A model generated the notes under the pieces. That model did no database searches, was not told where the DNA came from, and was given only the letters and a program-made list of their open reading frames with translations. 64,000 nucleotides of DNA from Nocardia terpenica (GTDB lineage Bacteria > Actinomycetota > Actinomycetes > Mycobacteriales > Mycobacteriaceae). Position numbers and translations under genes: made by a program. Positions 8,747 through 17,110 of the stretch are shown here, one piece after another (position 1 is the stretch's first letter; the number at the start of each line of letters is the position of its first letter). Location of the stretch: the NCBI RefSeq assembly GCF_013186535.1, contig NZ_JABMCZ010000003.1:806001-870000 (forward strand). The letters are read 5' to 3'.

Positions 8747-9450
8747 ATGCTGGCAGCGGTGCGAATCTCGCAGCTGCCGTGTCCACGCAAGTTTCGCGGG
8801 GCCGAACGGGACCGTCAGACGCCGGCGAAGTCCTACACGCCACCGACCGTTGCGGATTACTGCGAGAGCACAGATCTGGCTGACTGGGTGACGCTGCTCG
8901 CTGCAACCGGACTGCGCCGAAGCCAGATTCTCGGCCTGCTGTGGTCCGACATCGATCTGAAGGCGCGCACGCTCCGGATGAGCGGCAAGGTGGTTCGCGT
9001 CAAGGGTAAGGGCCTGGTGCGTGTCGAGAAGGACGACGACTCCAAGAACCGCAAGGGCGTAATCGCCCTGCCTGAGTTCGCAGTGGAGACATTGAAACGG
9101 CGTAAGCCCGATCTGGCTGCCCGTAGGTTGGCCTCGCCGCCGAACCCCAAGGCAAAGGTGCTGGATCTGGTGTTCCCGTCTGCGGTATGACTTTGCGCGA
9201 CCCGCAGAACGTGGGCCACGAGTGGCAGCAGGTCCGCGATGCGCTCGGTGTCCCCGACGATGTGACCGCGCACAGCTTCCGTGGCGCGGTCGCGACGATC
9301 CTCGATGACGCTGGGCTATCGGCGCGAGTGAGGGCGGATGTGTTGATGCACGTCGCCCCGGCCATGACCCAGCGGCACTGCATGGCTCGTGGACGCGCGC
9401 ACAAGGCTGCCGTCGATGCGCTTGATCGTGCCGTCAGCGGGCAGTTCTGA
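8747..9450 (+). pseudogene. Decayed tyrosine recombinase (integrase) next to tRNA-Ala
   Basis: The catalytic core is split over two frames. The first (8747-9190) contains TGLRRSQILGLLW with the first catalytic Arg and ends VFPSAV-stop. The second (9187-9450) resumes TLRDPQNVGHEW and has HSFRGAVATI (His and second Arg). The final box reads AMTQRHCMARGR where family members have a Tyr (…YMARGR). The codon is TGC in place of TAC, so the nucleophile is gone. The usual LGH before it reads LMH. The N-terminal arm-binding domain is missing. Located 100 bp from the 3' end of tRNA-Ala(CGC), it marks the island's integration end. It cannot be active in this form. Confidence 0.75.
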
Positions 9451-9505
9451 CCTGGGACGGCAGGCGAATTTGTTGGGACTTAGTTGGAAGATCTGGGAAC
9501 GAAGA

Positions 9506-9535
9506 AGGGCCGGTCTCGCTGCGGAAACCGGCCCT
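9506..9535 (-). terminator. Hairpin terminator downstream of tRNA-Ala
   Basis: Nine-base perfect arms AGGGCCGGT and ACCGGCCCT enclose a 12-nt loop. On the minus strand the stem is followed by TCTTCGTT. It lies 15 bp past the 3' end of the tRNA and faces the integrase remnant, so it could stop transcription from both sides. Confidence 0.6.
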
Positions 9536-9550
9536 GATCTGGGGAAAGAG

Positions 9551-9623
9551 TGGAGCTAAGGGGAATCGAACCCCTGACCTTCTCGATGCGAACGAGACGC
9601 GCTACCAACTGCGCTATAGCCCC
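9551..9623 (-). tRNA. tRNA-Ala (anticodon CGC)
   Basis: The 73-nt cloverleaf has a 7-bp acceptor stem (GGGGCTA/TAGCTCC with one G-T pair), an anticodon stem TCTCG/CGAGA and loop TTCGCAT, giving anticodon CGC for GCG codons. The T arm is AGGGG-TTCGATT-CCCCT. The discriminator is A and CCA is not encoded. Its 3' half is a probable integration target for the adjacent island. Confidence 0.95.
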
Positions 9624-9779
9624 GTGGGTCGTTGCCGAGCCACGGTCAGGAACTTTAGCAGGTGGGGTGGGTTGGGGACGAATCGGCTGGTCGGGGCGGG
9701 TGGGGAGGGGTGGGGATTGGGGGTGGAGGGGGTGGACGGGTGTCCGATACGGTGTGTAGCAGGTAGATGGGAGGTCGTG

Positions 9780-11507
9780 ATGGTGGGTTACGACGTTGTG
9801 GTGCGTGGGGGGCTGGTTTACGACGGGACGGGGGTGGGGGCCGTTCGGGCCGATGTGGGGGTTGTCGGGGGGAAGGTGGCGGCGATCGGGGTCGAGTTGG
9901 GGGAGGGGGTGCGGACGGTTGATGCTCGGGGGCGGTGGGTGGTGCCGGGGTTTATTGATGTGCACACCCATTACGACGCCGAGGTGTTGTTCGCGCCGGG
10001 GTTGGGGGAGTCGGTGCGGCACGGGGTTACCTCGGTGGTGATGGGGAACTGTTCGCTGTCGACGGTGTATGCCGGGGCGGAGGACTGTGCGGACATGTTC
10101 GCTCGGGTGGAGGCGCTGCCGTGGGATGTGGTGCATTCCGCGGTGAAGGAGCATCGGGACTGGGTGGATCCGAGATCGTATGTGGCGGCGCTGGAGTCGA
10201 AGGCGCTCGGGGTGAATGTTGCGGCGTTTCTGGGACATTCGGATATCCGGGTGGCGACGATGGGGCTGGCGCGGGCCTCGGATCGGCGGGCGCGGGCGAC
10301 GCGGGCCGAGGTGCAGCAGATGCGGCGGATGCTCGGCGATGCCCTCGATGCGGGGTTCGTGGGACTGTCCACGATCCGCAGTTCGTTCTCGAAGCTGGAG
10401 GGTAAGCGGTATCCGGGGCGGCAGCTGCCGTCCACCTATGCTCGATGGCGGGAGTTCCGGGCGCTCAATGATGTGTTGCGGCAACGGCATCGGGTCCATC
10501 AGAGCACCCCGAACCTGACTCGTCGGCTCGAGATCGCGAACTTCCTGCTGCAGAGCGGGGGTTGGCGGCACGGGCGGCCGTTGAAGACGACGCTCATCTC
10601 CGCCGCCGACATCAAGGCCGATCGGAATGTGGTGCGGCTGGCGACAGTCGTTGCGGCGCTGGCCAATCGGGTGCTGGGTGCCGACTTCCGGTGGCAGCAC
10701 CTACCGGTTCCGTTCGAGGTGTATGCCGACGGCGTCGATCTGGTGATCTTCGAGGAGTTCGGGTCCGGCGTGACCGCGCTCAATATCCGAGATCTGTTGC
10801 GGCGGCACGAATTTCTGAACGACCCCGACTTTCGGCGCGCCTTCCGCAAGGACATGTCGAAGAAGTTCGGCACCCGCGTCTGGCACCGTGACCTCTACGA
10901 CGCGGAAATCGTCGCCTGTCCCGACGCCGACCTGGTGGGCCGCTCCTTCGGCGAAATCGCCGACGACCGAGGAATTCTCGCCCCCGACGCACTGCTGGAC
11001 CTGGTAGTGGAGCACGGTTCGGCCCTCCGCTGGCGCACCACCATCGCCAACGATCGTGATACCGAACTGAACCGGCTCGCCCGCTCCCCTCAGGTGCAGA
11101 TCGGCTTCGCCGACTCCGGCGCGCACCTGCGCAATATGGCCTTCTACAACATGGGAATTCGCTTCCTGGAACGCGTCCACCGCGACCGGATCATGCCCGT
11201 CGAACGCGCCGTACACCGCCTCACCGGCGAACTGGCCCAGTGGTACGGGCTGGACACCGGCCGCATAGCCCCTGGTGCCCGGGCCGACCTCGCGGTCGTC
11301 GATCCTGCCGGATTCGATGGCAGCAGTGGGGATTATCATGAGGCCCCGATGCCGGGTGCGCCCGGGGTGAATCGAATGGTCAATCGGTCTGGTAGCGCCG
11401 TCGCCGCGACCATCGTGAATGGCACGGTGGTGCATGAAAATGGTGATTTCGCAGAGGGTTTCGGGACGAGTTTGCATGCGGGGCGGTTCCTGCGGGCGGT
11501 GGGGTGA
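9780..11507 (+). CDS. N-acyl-D-amino-acid deacylase (D-aminoacylase), amidohydrolase superfamily
   Basis: This 575-aa cytoplasmic metal-dependent hydrolase of the D-aminoacylase/AbgB-like amidohydrolase group probably removes acyl groups from N-acyl-D-amino acids. It has a small beta domain at the start (YDVVVRGGLVYDGTG), the metal ligands HTHYDAE near residue 65, GNCSLST, a C-terminal Asp ligand in GFADSGAHLRNM, and the closing composite domain GRIAPGARADLAVVDP. The ATG at 9780 has GGGAGG five bases upstream. The 5' half is unusually GT-rich (runs of GGGG). A degenerate copy of its last codons lies at 12836-12870. Substrate is inferred from the family only. Confidence 0.85.
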   Translation: MVGYDVVVRGGLVYDGTGVGAVRADVGVVGGKVAAIGVELGEGVRTVDARGRWVVPGFIDVHTHYDAEVLFAPGLGESVRHGVTSVVMGNCSLSTVYAGAEDCADMFARVEALPWDVVHSAVKEHRDWVDPRSYVAALESKALGVNVAAFLGHSDIRVATMGLARASDRRARATRAEVQQMRRMLGDALDAGFVGLSTIRSSFSKLEGKRYPGRQLPSTYARWREFRALNDVLRQRHRVHQSTPNLTRRLEIANFLLQSGGWRHGRPLKTTLISAADIKADRNVVRLATVVAALANRVLGADFRWQHLPVPFEVYADGVDLVIFEEFGSGVTALNIRDLLRRHEFLNDPDFRRAFRKDMSKKFGTRVWHRDLYDAEIVACPDADLVGRSFGEIADDRGILAPDALLDLVVEHGSALRWRTTIANDRDTELNRLARSPQVQIGFADSGAHLRNMAFYNMGIRFLERVHRDRIMPVERAVHRLTGELAQWYGLDTGRIAPGARADLAVVDPAGFDGSSGDYHEAPMPGAPGVNRMVNRSGSAVAATIVNGTVVHENGDFAEGFGTSLHAGRFLRAVG

Positions 11508-11520
11508 GTCCTGTTGAGAT

Positions 11521-11556
11521 CCCGTCATTCCGGCCCTAGGGGGCCGGAATGACGGG
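11521..11556. repeat. Perfect palindrome, copy 1
   Basis: The 16-bp arms CCCGTCATTCCGGCCC and GGGCCGGAATGACGGG flank the loop TAGG. An identical copy with identical flanks (GTTGAGAT before, AAA after) is at 12879-12914. It sits just after the D-aminoacylase stop and probably works as a bidirectional terminator. Confidence 0.85.
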
Positions 11557-12118
11557 AAAAGGATGATGGTCGAGTAGAGGTGAGGGCCGGGTGAGGTTGT
11601 GAGGGGAGTTGGGGCTGGTGGTGTGTGAAGAGAGTCGGGGCCGGTGGTGCGTGAGGAGAGTCGGGGCCGGTGGCGACATCGCGTCACGAACCTCAGTAAA
11701 GGCGACGGTCTCCCTCTGTTCCCGTCGTTCCGGCCCCCAGGGCCGGGACGACGGGATCCCTACAACCCAGCCGCCGACTTCGCCTGGGCGAGAACGTCTT
11801 CGAGCATCGCCGGAGTCAACCTTCCTGTGAACGTGATCTGTTGGTTGATCTCCCGATAAGTACTGGTTGGGTCTGGCTGGCGGGCAGCTCATTTCGCGTG
11901 TGAGCGGTTGGCGCTGATCGCGAGCGCCCCGCAAGGTCGGACGTGACCGGACCGGCGGCCGCCTCGGCATCGGTCAGCACGGCTTCGAGTCCATCAGCAC
12001 CGTGGTGAATCGCCCGCATGGCACCGTCCCGGCTACCGGGACGAAACACATCGGCACTCACTCCCGATACCTTCTCTGTCACCTCGGGTCAGTCGGAGGG
12101 GCACGGAAGGAACTCGTT
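11557..12118. other. Intergenic stretch with short repeats and a uracil-glycosylase tail remnant
   Basis: No intact gene is visible. At about 11600-11675 a ~25-bp unit ending AGAGTCGGGGCCGGTG occurs twice, with a weaker third copy. At 11725-11755 another GC-rich inverted repeat (CCCGTCGTTCCGGCCC with a matching right arm) occurs. The segment 11760-11846 copies the end of the glycosylase gene. The last ~60 bases lead into the next gene, with GGAAGGA before its ATG. Confidence 0.6.
11760..11846 (-). pseudogene. Duplicated 3' end of the uracil-DNA glycosylase gene
   Basis: This segment matches 12954-13040, the last 28 codons of the glycosylase gene, with few mismatches, and still reads FTGRLTPAMLEDVLAQAKSA before a stop. 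It has no upstream coding part. Together with the repeated palindrome it shows that a junction was duplicated. Confidence 0.8.
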
Positions 12119-12829
12119 ATGTCGTCCGCACAGATCTCGGACCACCGCCCGTCACGACCGTTGGTAGCGGGTAGCTGGATCGCGGCATTTGTACCGCTGT
12201 TCAGTTTGGGACTGCTGACCGCCGTGCTGTTCGCTGTCGCGGCCGCTGCGGCACGGTCACGGTCGCTGGCGTTGAGCGCGGCCGGTTACGCAGTGGCAAC
12301 CGTGATCGAATTCGTGGCAGTGAAGCATAGCGACCCGATCTTCGCGACAGTCTTGGTGATTCTGATGTTCGGAGCCACAGGCCACGCCGTGTGGGTCCGC
12401 GATCGCGTGGTCGGGGCGATGACCCAGCAAGCCTCACATCGAGAGCAGGTTGCCGCGCTCCATCCACCGGCGCCGGAGGCGGCAATAGTGACCGAACCCG
12501 TAGTACAGGCGGCGCTGCAGCGTCGCGCGCGTCGCGCGCAGGCACGCCAATTGCTGTCCACCGACCCTAATCTGGCGACCGAGCTGGCGATCGGGCGTCC
12601 GGATCTGCGACGCGAGTTCGACGACGGCGGACTCGTCGATATCAACAACGTTCCCGAATCTATCCTTGCCCAATTGCCAGGTGTCACTACCGAATTGGCC
12701 TCCCAGATTGCTGCGGCATCGAGAGTCTGCAGGCTCGCCTGCGTCGAGGATCTGGTCGTTTTCGCGGGCGTCCCCAATGATCTCGCCGAGAACCTGCGTG
12801 AGTATTCGATCTTCCGCGAACGTTGCTGA
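12119..12829 (+). CDS. Membrane protein with C-terminal helix-hairpin-helix motif (ComEA-like fold)
   Basis: The 236-aa protein has three predicted N-terminal membrane segments (FVPLFSLGLLTAVLFAVAAA near 20-42, LALSAAGYAVATVIEF, TVLVILMFGATGHAVWV near 80-97). A basic linker (LQRRARRAQARQLL) follows, then a helix-hairpin-helix motif (VDINNVPESILAQLPGV near 172). The hairpin resembles ComEA-type non-sequence-specific DNA binding, but the order (membrane first, HhH last) is that of uncharacterised actinobacterial proteins. GGAAGGA lies seven bases before the ATG. The gene is bracketed by two copies of the D-aminoacylase/glycosylase junction, so it appears to have been inserted between those genes. 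Function is unknown. Confidence 0.7.
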   Translation: MSSAQISDHRPSRPLVAGSWIAAFVPLFSLGLLTAVLFAVAAAAARSRSLALSAAGYAVATVIEFVAVKHSDPIFATVLVILMFGATGHAVWVRDRVVGAMTQQASHREQVAALHPPAPEAAIVTEPVVQAALQRRARRAQARQLLSTDPNLATELAIGRPDLRREFDDGGLVDINNVPESILAQLPGVTTELASQIAAASRVCRLACVEDLVVFAGVPNDLAENLREYSIFRERC

Positions 12830-12835
12830 CACAAG

Positions 12836-12914
12836 CGGGGCGGTTCTCGCGGGCGATCGGGTGATGTTCCGTTGAGATCCCGTCATTCCGGCCCTAGGGG
12901 GCCGGAATGACGGG
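12836..12914. repeat. Second copy of the D-aminoacylase tail plus palindrome
   Basis: Bases 12836-12870 resemble the last codons of the D-aminoacylase gene (GCGGGGCGGTTC, then GCGGGCG), followed by the palindrome copy 2 at 12879-12914, identical to copy 1. It shows the duplication began inside the D-aminoacylase coding end. Confidence 0.75.
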
Positions 12915-12953
12915 AAAGCCATGCGGCCGGAGGCCGAAGTGGTGGTCGACCGC

Positions 12954-13688
12954 TTACAACCCGGCCGCCGACTTGGCCTGGGCGAGAACATCTTCGAGCA
13001 TGGCCGGAGTCAATCTCCCTGTGAACGTGTTCTGTTGGCTCACGTGGTAGCAGCCGAATAGTTCGACAGGGTTCAGGTGGGGTGCGGCCGGTTCCAGCCT
13101 GTACCGCACCCCGTGCCCGAATTTCGGTTGGGGCGTGGGGATTTGCCAGCCTGCGGTGGATAGGGCGGGGAGGAGGGACTGCCAGCCGAAGGCGCCGAGG
13201 GTGAGGATGGTGCGGACGGTGGGGGCTAGGAGGTGGAGTTCGGTGGTGAGCCAGTGGCGGCAGGTGTTGCGTTCGGTGGGGGTTGGTTTGTTGTCGGGTG
13301 GGGCGCAGTGGACGGGGGCGGTGATTCGGGTGCCGAGGAGGCGGAGGCCGTCGTCGCGGTGGACGGCGGTCGGCTGGTTGGTGAGGCCCACCGCGTGCAT
13401 GGCGGCGAAGAGGACGTCGCCGCTGCGGTCGCCGGTGAACATGCGGCCGGTTCGGTTGCCGCCGTGGGCGGCCGGGGCGAGGCCGACCACGAGCAGACGG
13501 GCGTTGTCGGGGCCGAGGCCGGGAACCGGTCGGCCCCAATAGGTTTCGTCGCGGAAGGCGGCGCGCTTGTCGCGGGCCACCTGTTCGCGCCAGGCCACCA
13601 GGCGGGGGCAGGCGCGGCAGTCGATCAGGTCGGCGTCCATGGCGGCGAGCGTGCGGTACCCGTCGGGCGCAGCGGGCGTGTCGGTCAT
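12954..13688 (-). CDS. udgB: Family 5 uracil-DNA glycosylase (UdgB)
   Basis: This 244-aa base-excision repair enzyme removes uracil and related deaminated bases from DNA. The iron-sulfur ligand pair near the N-terminus (DCRACPRL) and the later cysteines in VHCAPPDNKP and RNTCRHWL fit the Fe-S glycosylases. Motif 1 is LLVVGLAPAAHGGNRTGRMF and the closing motif is CYHVSQQNTFTGRLT. That motif 1 (GLAPAAHG, without a catalytic Asp or Asn) points to family 5 and not to family 4. ATG 13688 begins MTDTP; an ATG at 13700 is possible. Its last 28 codons are duplicated at 11760-11846. Confidence 0.88.
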   Translation of the reverse strand: MTDTPAAPDGYRTLAAMDADLIDCRACPRLVAWREQVARDKRAAFRDETYWGRPVPGLGPDNARLLVVGLAPAAHGGNRTGRMFTGDRSGDVLFAAMHAVGLTNQPTAVHRDDGLRLLGTRITAPVHCAPPDNKPTPTERNTCRHWLTTELHLLAPTVRTILTLGAFGWQSLLPALSTAGWQIPTPQPKFGHGVRYRLEPAAPHLNPVELFGCYHVSQQNTFTGRLTPAMLEDVLAQAKSAAGL

Positions 13689-13890
13689 GATCCCAGGCAT
13701 ACGCTCATCGCCGCGGCGGCCCGGTACCGGGCACGCCGAGCGGCACGGACGGCCCGGCGAGTTCGCGGTGGTGCCCCGATGTGGTGTGTTCGCCGCTCGA
13801 TCATGCCTACTATGCATCGATAACCATGGGTTTGCACCATTTGTCGCGGTGCGGACATGTCACCGATCTCTCACAGGAGGGGTTGATAGC

Positions 13891-14403
13891 ATGACGTTCC
13901 TGGCCGGACGGGATGCGGGCGCCGAGCCCACGCGATCATTGTCGAGAGAGTTTCCTTCCATGCAGTTTGAGATCGTCGAGCGAGACGAGACATGGGTCGC
14001 CGGGCTACCGGTGCGAAGCCCGAAACGTGCGCTCGGAGAACTGCGGGACCACGATCTGGAGGCGGCCTGGGCCGCCGTGCTGCATCAGGAACTGGGCGGT
14101 CCGCTCGCGTCGGCCTACACCGACTTCCAGCCCGACCTCGGCACCTACAACACCCAGATCGTCGGCTACCAGTGCTCGTCGTTCGACGAGGTCACCCGCG
14201 GCCACATCGCGACGCGGCTGGCGGGCGGCACCTACGCGCGGTTCTCCTCGGTCGGCAACTTCCCGCAGATCATGACCGACCTGTGGACCCAGATCGCCTT
14301 CGCCGAGGAGCACAACCAGATCCGGCGCACCCACACCGGGGACTTCGAGTGCTACCCGCACGCCTACAAGATCGATCTCTACCTGGCGGTCGACCCGAGA
14401 TGA
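13891..14403 (+). CDS. GyrI-like / effector-binding domain protein 1
   Basis: The 170-aa single-domain protein resembles the GyrI-like (SHIF, AraC effector-binding) fold. The typical final half is GGTYARFSSVGNFPQIMTDLW followed by ECYPHAYKIDLYLAVD. Such domains bind small hydrophobic molecules or act as hydrolases or sensors. ATG 13891 has AGGAGGGG upstream; a later ATG at 13960 lacks a ribosome binding site. The next gene starts within its stop codon (ATGA) and encodes a paralogous domain, so the two are likely made together and may pair. The ligand is unknown. Confidence 0.65.
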   Translation: MTFLAGRDAGAEPTRSLSREFPSMQFEIVERDETWVAGLPVRSPKRALGELRDHDLEAAWAAVLHQELGGPLASAYTDFQPDLGTYNTQIVGYQCSSFDEVTRGHIATRLAGGTYARFSSVGNFPQIMTDLWTQIAFAEEHNQIRRTHTGDFECYPHAYKIDLYLAVDPR

Positions 14404-14834
14404 GCTATTCGATCGTGGTCCGCGACGAGTCCACCTATGCCGGTCTGGTGGTGCCTCGGATGCGCCCGAGCTTCAAGGTCAGCAACAGCGAGCTCATCGA
14501 ATTCCTGCGCGACCGGTTACGCGACCGCGACGGCTCGCAGCGACCGCTCTACACGGTGTACGTGCCCGATCCGGCCGGAAATTACAACGTACTGGTCAGT
14601 TACGACTATCCGGCCGTGGACGCGGTGCCGGTGGGCGATGTGATGATCCGCGTGCCGAAGGGCGTCTACGCCCGCTTCGAGCCCAACGGCGATTACCACG
14701 ATCAGGTCGAGGATGTCTGGGCGCAGGTCGACGATGCGACGGCCTCGGCCGAGATCACCCGCGCCTACCGCGAGGAGATCGAGATCTGGCGCGGTTCCGC
14801 CGAGGTGGAGCTGCTGATCTCGATACTGGTCTAA
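14400..14834 (+). CDS. GyrI-like / effector-binding domain protein 2
   Basis: This 144-aa paralogue of the preceding protein is coupled to it by ATGA. The same layout appears: an N-terminal strand-rich half (SIVVRDESTYAGLVVPRM) and PKGVYARFEPNGDYHDQVED near residue 90, matching TYARFSSVGNFPQ of protein 1. It ends AEVELLISILV. Divergence between the pair suggests an obligate heterodimer or two ligand specificities, but that is inference. About 270 bases without a clear gene follow. Confidence 0.62.
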   Translation: MSYSIVVRDESTYAGLVVPRMRPSFKVSNSELIEFLRDRLRDRDGSQRPLYTVYVPDPAGNYNVLVSYDYPAVDAVPVGDVMIRVPKGVYARFEPNGDYHDQVEDVWAQVDDATASAEITRAYREEIEIWRGSAEVELLISILV

Positions 14835-15102
14835 TCCTCAACTAGGTTGCGGATTGGTAACTATATCGGAACCAACCGGTCTTCCCGTTATGTCGCTTCG
14901 CGGCTACCTTCGGGCTGACCTGGGCGGATTTCAGACCTACCCTCTAGGTTTCGGAAGATTTGCCAGTCTTCTGGTCAATTCTGGTTCGATGACGGATACT
15001 GCCTAGGCGACCACACCCCGGGCGCGGCCGTGGATCGACGGTGGTCGCGACGCCCCGGCCAGGCCGCGCGCCACCGCGCAGCAACGGAGTAGGAACAACG
15101 AG

Positions 15103-15264
15103 TTGAACGCGATTTCCTCCCAGTTCGCCGATACACTGACGTCACTTCGGGGCAGGTTCTCGGACCTACTGGAAGTGCCTGTGCATGAGATCCTGGCGTA
15201 CGAGGCCCCGCAGCTGACGCGATCGGAGATACAGTGCCGCGGCGGACACTTGACTCACTGGTGA
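15103..15264 (+). CDS. Possible small leader ORF overlapping the GGDEF-EAL gene
   Basis: A 53-aa frame from TTG 15103 (GGAG twelve bases upstream) ends at 15262-15264, overlapping the start of the next gene by 31 bp. It has GC-rich third positions and a helix-like text (SQFADTLTSLRGRFSDLLEV). Translation through it could couple to the GTG at 15234. I recognise no family and it may not be real. The preceding 14835-15102 holds no visible gene. Confidence 0.3.
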   Translation: MNAISSQFADTLTSLRGRFSDLLEVPVHEILAYEAPQLTRSEIQCRGGHLTHW

Positions 15265-17102
15265 CACAGGTTGCCTCCGAGTTGATGGGCGTCGACGCCA
15301 CCACGATGGTGGCGGCGACGGAACGGGTGCTGGCGAGTCTGGTCGAGCACTTCGATGTCGACTTCTGCTACCTCCGACACACCGACCGGGAGCACCGGGC
15401 CACGGTCCTGGTGGCCGAATGGCCGCGCCGCGCCTGTGTGCCCGACCCCGATCCGCTCGGCGTCGTCTACTTCGATCAGGCCGATTCCTCCTTCCGCGCC
15501 GTGGAACACGCCACCGAGCCGACCATCGTGCGGCCCGGCCCGCAGTTCGCCGAGTATCAGGCGACCGTCCGGCGCGCCTCGGGATTCGACGAGGTGACCT
15601 CCGCGGCGGTGCCGCTGCTGTCGCGCGGGGAGCCGATCGGCCTGCTCGGTTTCATCAAGCACGGTGACCGGGAGTGGAGCACCCGGGAGCTGAATGTACT
15701 CAAGGCGATCGCCGCGCTGTTCGCGCAGTTGCAGGCGCGCGTGGAGGCCGAGGAGCGGCTGCGCTACATCGCCATGCACGACGACCTGACCGGGCTGGCG
15801 AACCGGCGGGCGCTGCTGGAACATATGGAGAACCGGTTGCGGTTCGGCAGCCCCGGCCCGGTGGCCACCTTCTTCCTGGACCTGGATCGGCTCAAGGCGC
15901 TCAACGACTTTCTCGGTCACACCGCGGGGGACAACTTCATCCGGACGCTGTCGGAACGGCTGCGCGACCACATGGATCCGACGGACATGATCGCGCGACT
16001 AGGCGGCGACGAGTTCGTCATCGTGCCCGCCAAGCCGATGGACGCGGTGGCGGCCGAACTCGAGGCCACCCGATTGCAGCAGCTGATCGCGCAGCGGGTG
16101 ACCGTGGGCGGCGAGTCGGTCAGCCGCGGCGCGAGCATCGGAGTCGCGCTGGGCATTCCGGGGGAGACGACCGTGACCGAGGTGCTGCGGCGCGCCGACC
16201 ACGCGCTGCTGTCGGCGAAATCCGGTGGCGGCAACGGGGTCGCGGTGTTCACCGACGCGATGCGCGCCCAGTTCGAGTTGCAGGACGACGTCGAGCTCAA
16301 CCTGCGCAGCGCCGTGACGGACGGATCGCTGGTCCTGCACTATCAGCCCGAGGTGGATCTGCGCACCGGCCGGATCGTCGCCATGGAGGCGCTGGTCCGC
16401 TGGCAGCATCCCTCGCGGGGACTGCTGCCGCCCGGGGCGTTCGTGGGTGTCGCGGAGGCGACGAATCTGGCCGGTGAGCTGGGCCGGTGGGTGATCAAGG
16501 CGGCGTGCGAGCAGTTCGCGCGGTGGCGGCGGCGCGGGCTGGCGTCGAATGTGGTCATCCGGATCAATGTGTCGCCGGTGCAGCTGGTGAGCCTGGACTT
16601 CGTGGAATCGATCGAGGATGTGCTGCGCCGGCACGGAATCGACGGCAGCTCCGTGTGTTTGGAGATCACCGAGCACGTCGTGGTGCAGGATCTGACCCGC
16701 ACGCAGGTGACGCTGCGCGGCCTCAAGCGGATGGGCGTGCAGATCGCCATCGACGACTTCGGCACCGGGTACAGCTCGCTGTCGCATCTGAAGGCGCTGC
16801 CGGTCGACGCGGTCAAGATCGATCGTGGCTTCGTGCAGCGCCTGGGGGTCAGCACCGACGATCTGGCGATCGTGAAATCCATTGTGGGCCTTGCCGGTTC
16901 GTTCGGGCTCGGGGTGGTCGGCGAGGGCGTGGAGACGGCCGTGGCGGCGCGCACCCTGGTCGGGCTGGGGTGCTATCGCGCGCAGGGCTTCCTCATCGCC
17001 CGGCCGATGCCCGCCGCCGAGTTGGACGCGCATCTGGCGGCGGGCCGCATCCCGCTGGATCTGGAGCTGCCCCGGGTGTCCCGGGGTGTGCCGCGGACCT
17101 GA
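15234..17102 (+). CDS. GAF-GGDEF-EAL bifunctional cyclic-di-GMP enzyme
   Basis: The 622-aa soluble signalling protein makes and/or degrades c-di-GMP. A GAF domain covers about residues 15-170. Then comes the GGDEF domain (DDLTGLANRRALLEH, active site RLGGDEFVIV near 258, intact) and the EAL domain (AMEALVRWQH near 384, then IDDFGTGYSSL and KIDRGFV, metal-binding residues present). This is the architecture of mycobacterial Rv1354c. Both catalytic motifs look complete. Start is GTG 15234 with GGAGA close upstream. No membrane segment is seen, so input probably comes through GAF. The next gene encodes another sensor-fold protein in the same direction, nine bases away. Confidence 0.92.
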   Translation: MPRRTLDSLVTQVASELMGVDATTMVAATERVLASLVEHFDVDFCYLRHTDREHRATVLVAEWPRRACVPDPDPLGVVYFDQADSSFRAVEHATEPTIVRPGPQFAEYQATVRRASGFDEVTSAAVPLLSRGEPIGLLGFIKHGDREWSTRELNVLKAIAALFAQLQARVEAEERLRYIAMHDDLTGLANRRALLEHMENRLRFGSPGPVATFFLDLDRLKALNDFLGHTAGDNFIRTLSERLRDHMDPTDMIARLGGDEFVIVPAKPMDAVAAELEATRLQQLIAQRVTVGGESVSRGASIGVALGIPGETTVTEVLRRADHALLSAKSGGGNGVAVFTDAMRAQFELQDDVELNLRSAVTDGSLVLHYQPEVDLRTGRIVAMEALVRWQHPSRGLLPPGAFVGVAEATNLAGELGRWVIKAACEQFARWRRRGLASNVVIRINVSPVQLVSLDFVESIEDVLRRHGIDGSSVCLEITEHVVVQDLTRTQVTLRGLKRMGVQIAIDDFGTGYSSLSHLKALPVDAVKIDRGFVQRLGVSTDDLAIVKSIVGLAGSFGLGVVGEGVETAVAARTLVGLGCYRAQGFLIARPMPAAELDAHLAAGRIPLDLELPRVSRGVPRT

Positions 17103-17110
17103 AATCCGTT

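Noticed and set aside
9480..10700. Minus-strand 406-codon frame near tRNA-Ala
   Set aside because: It runs through a tRNA gene and reads Pro/His/Arg-rich text antisense to the D-aminoacylase.
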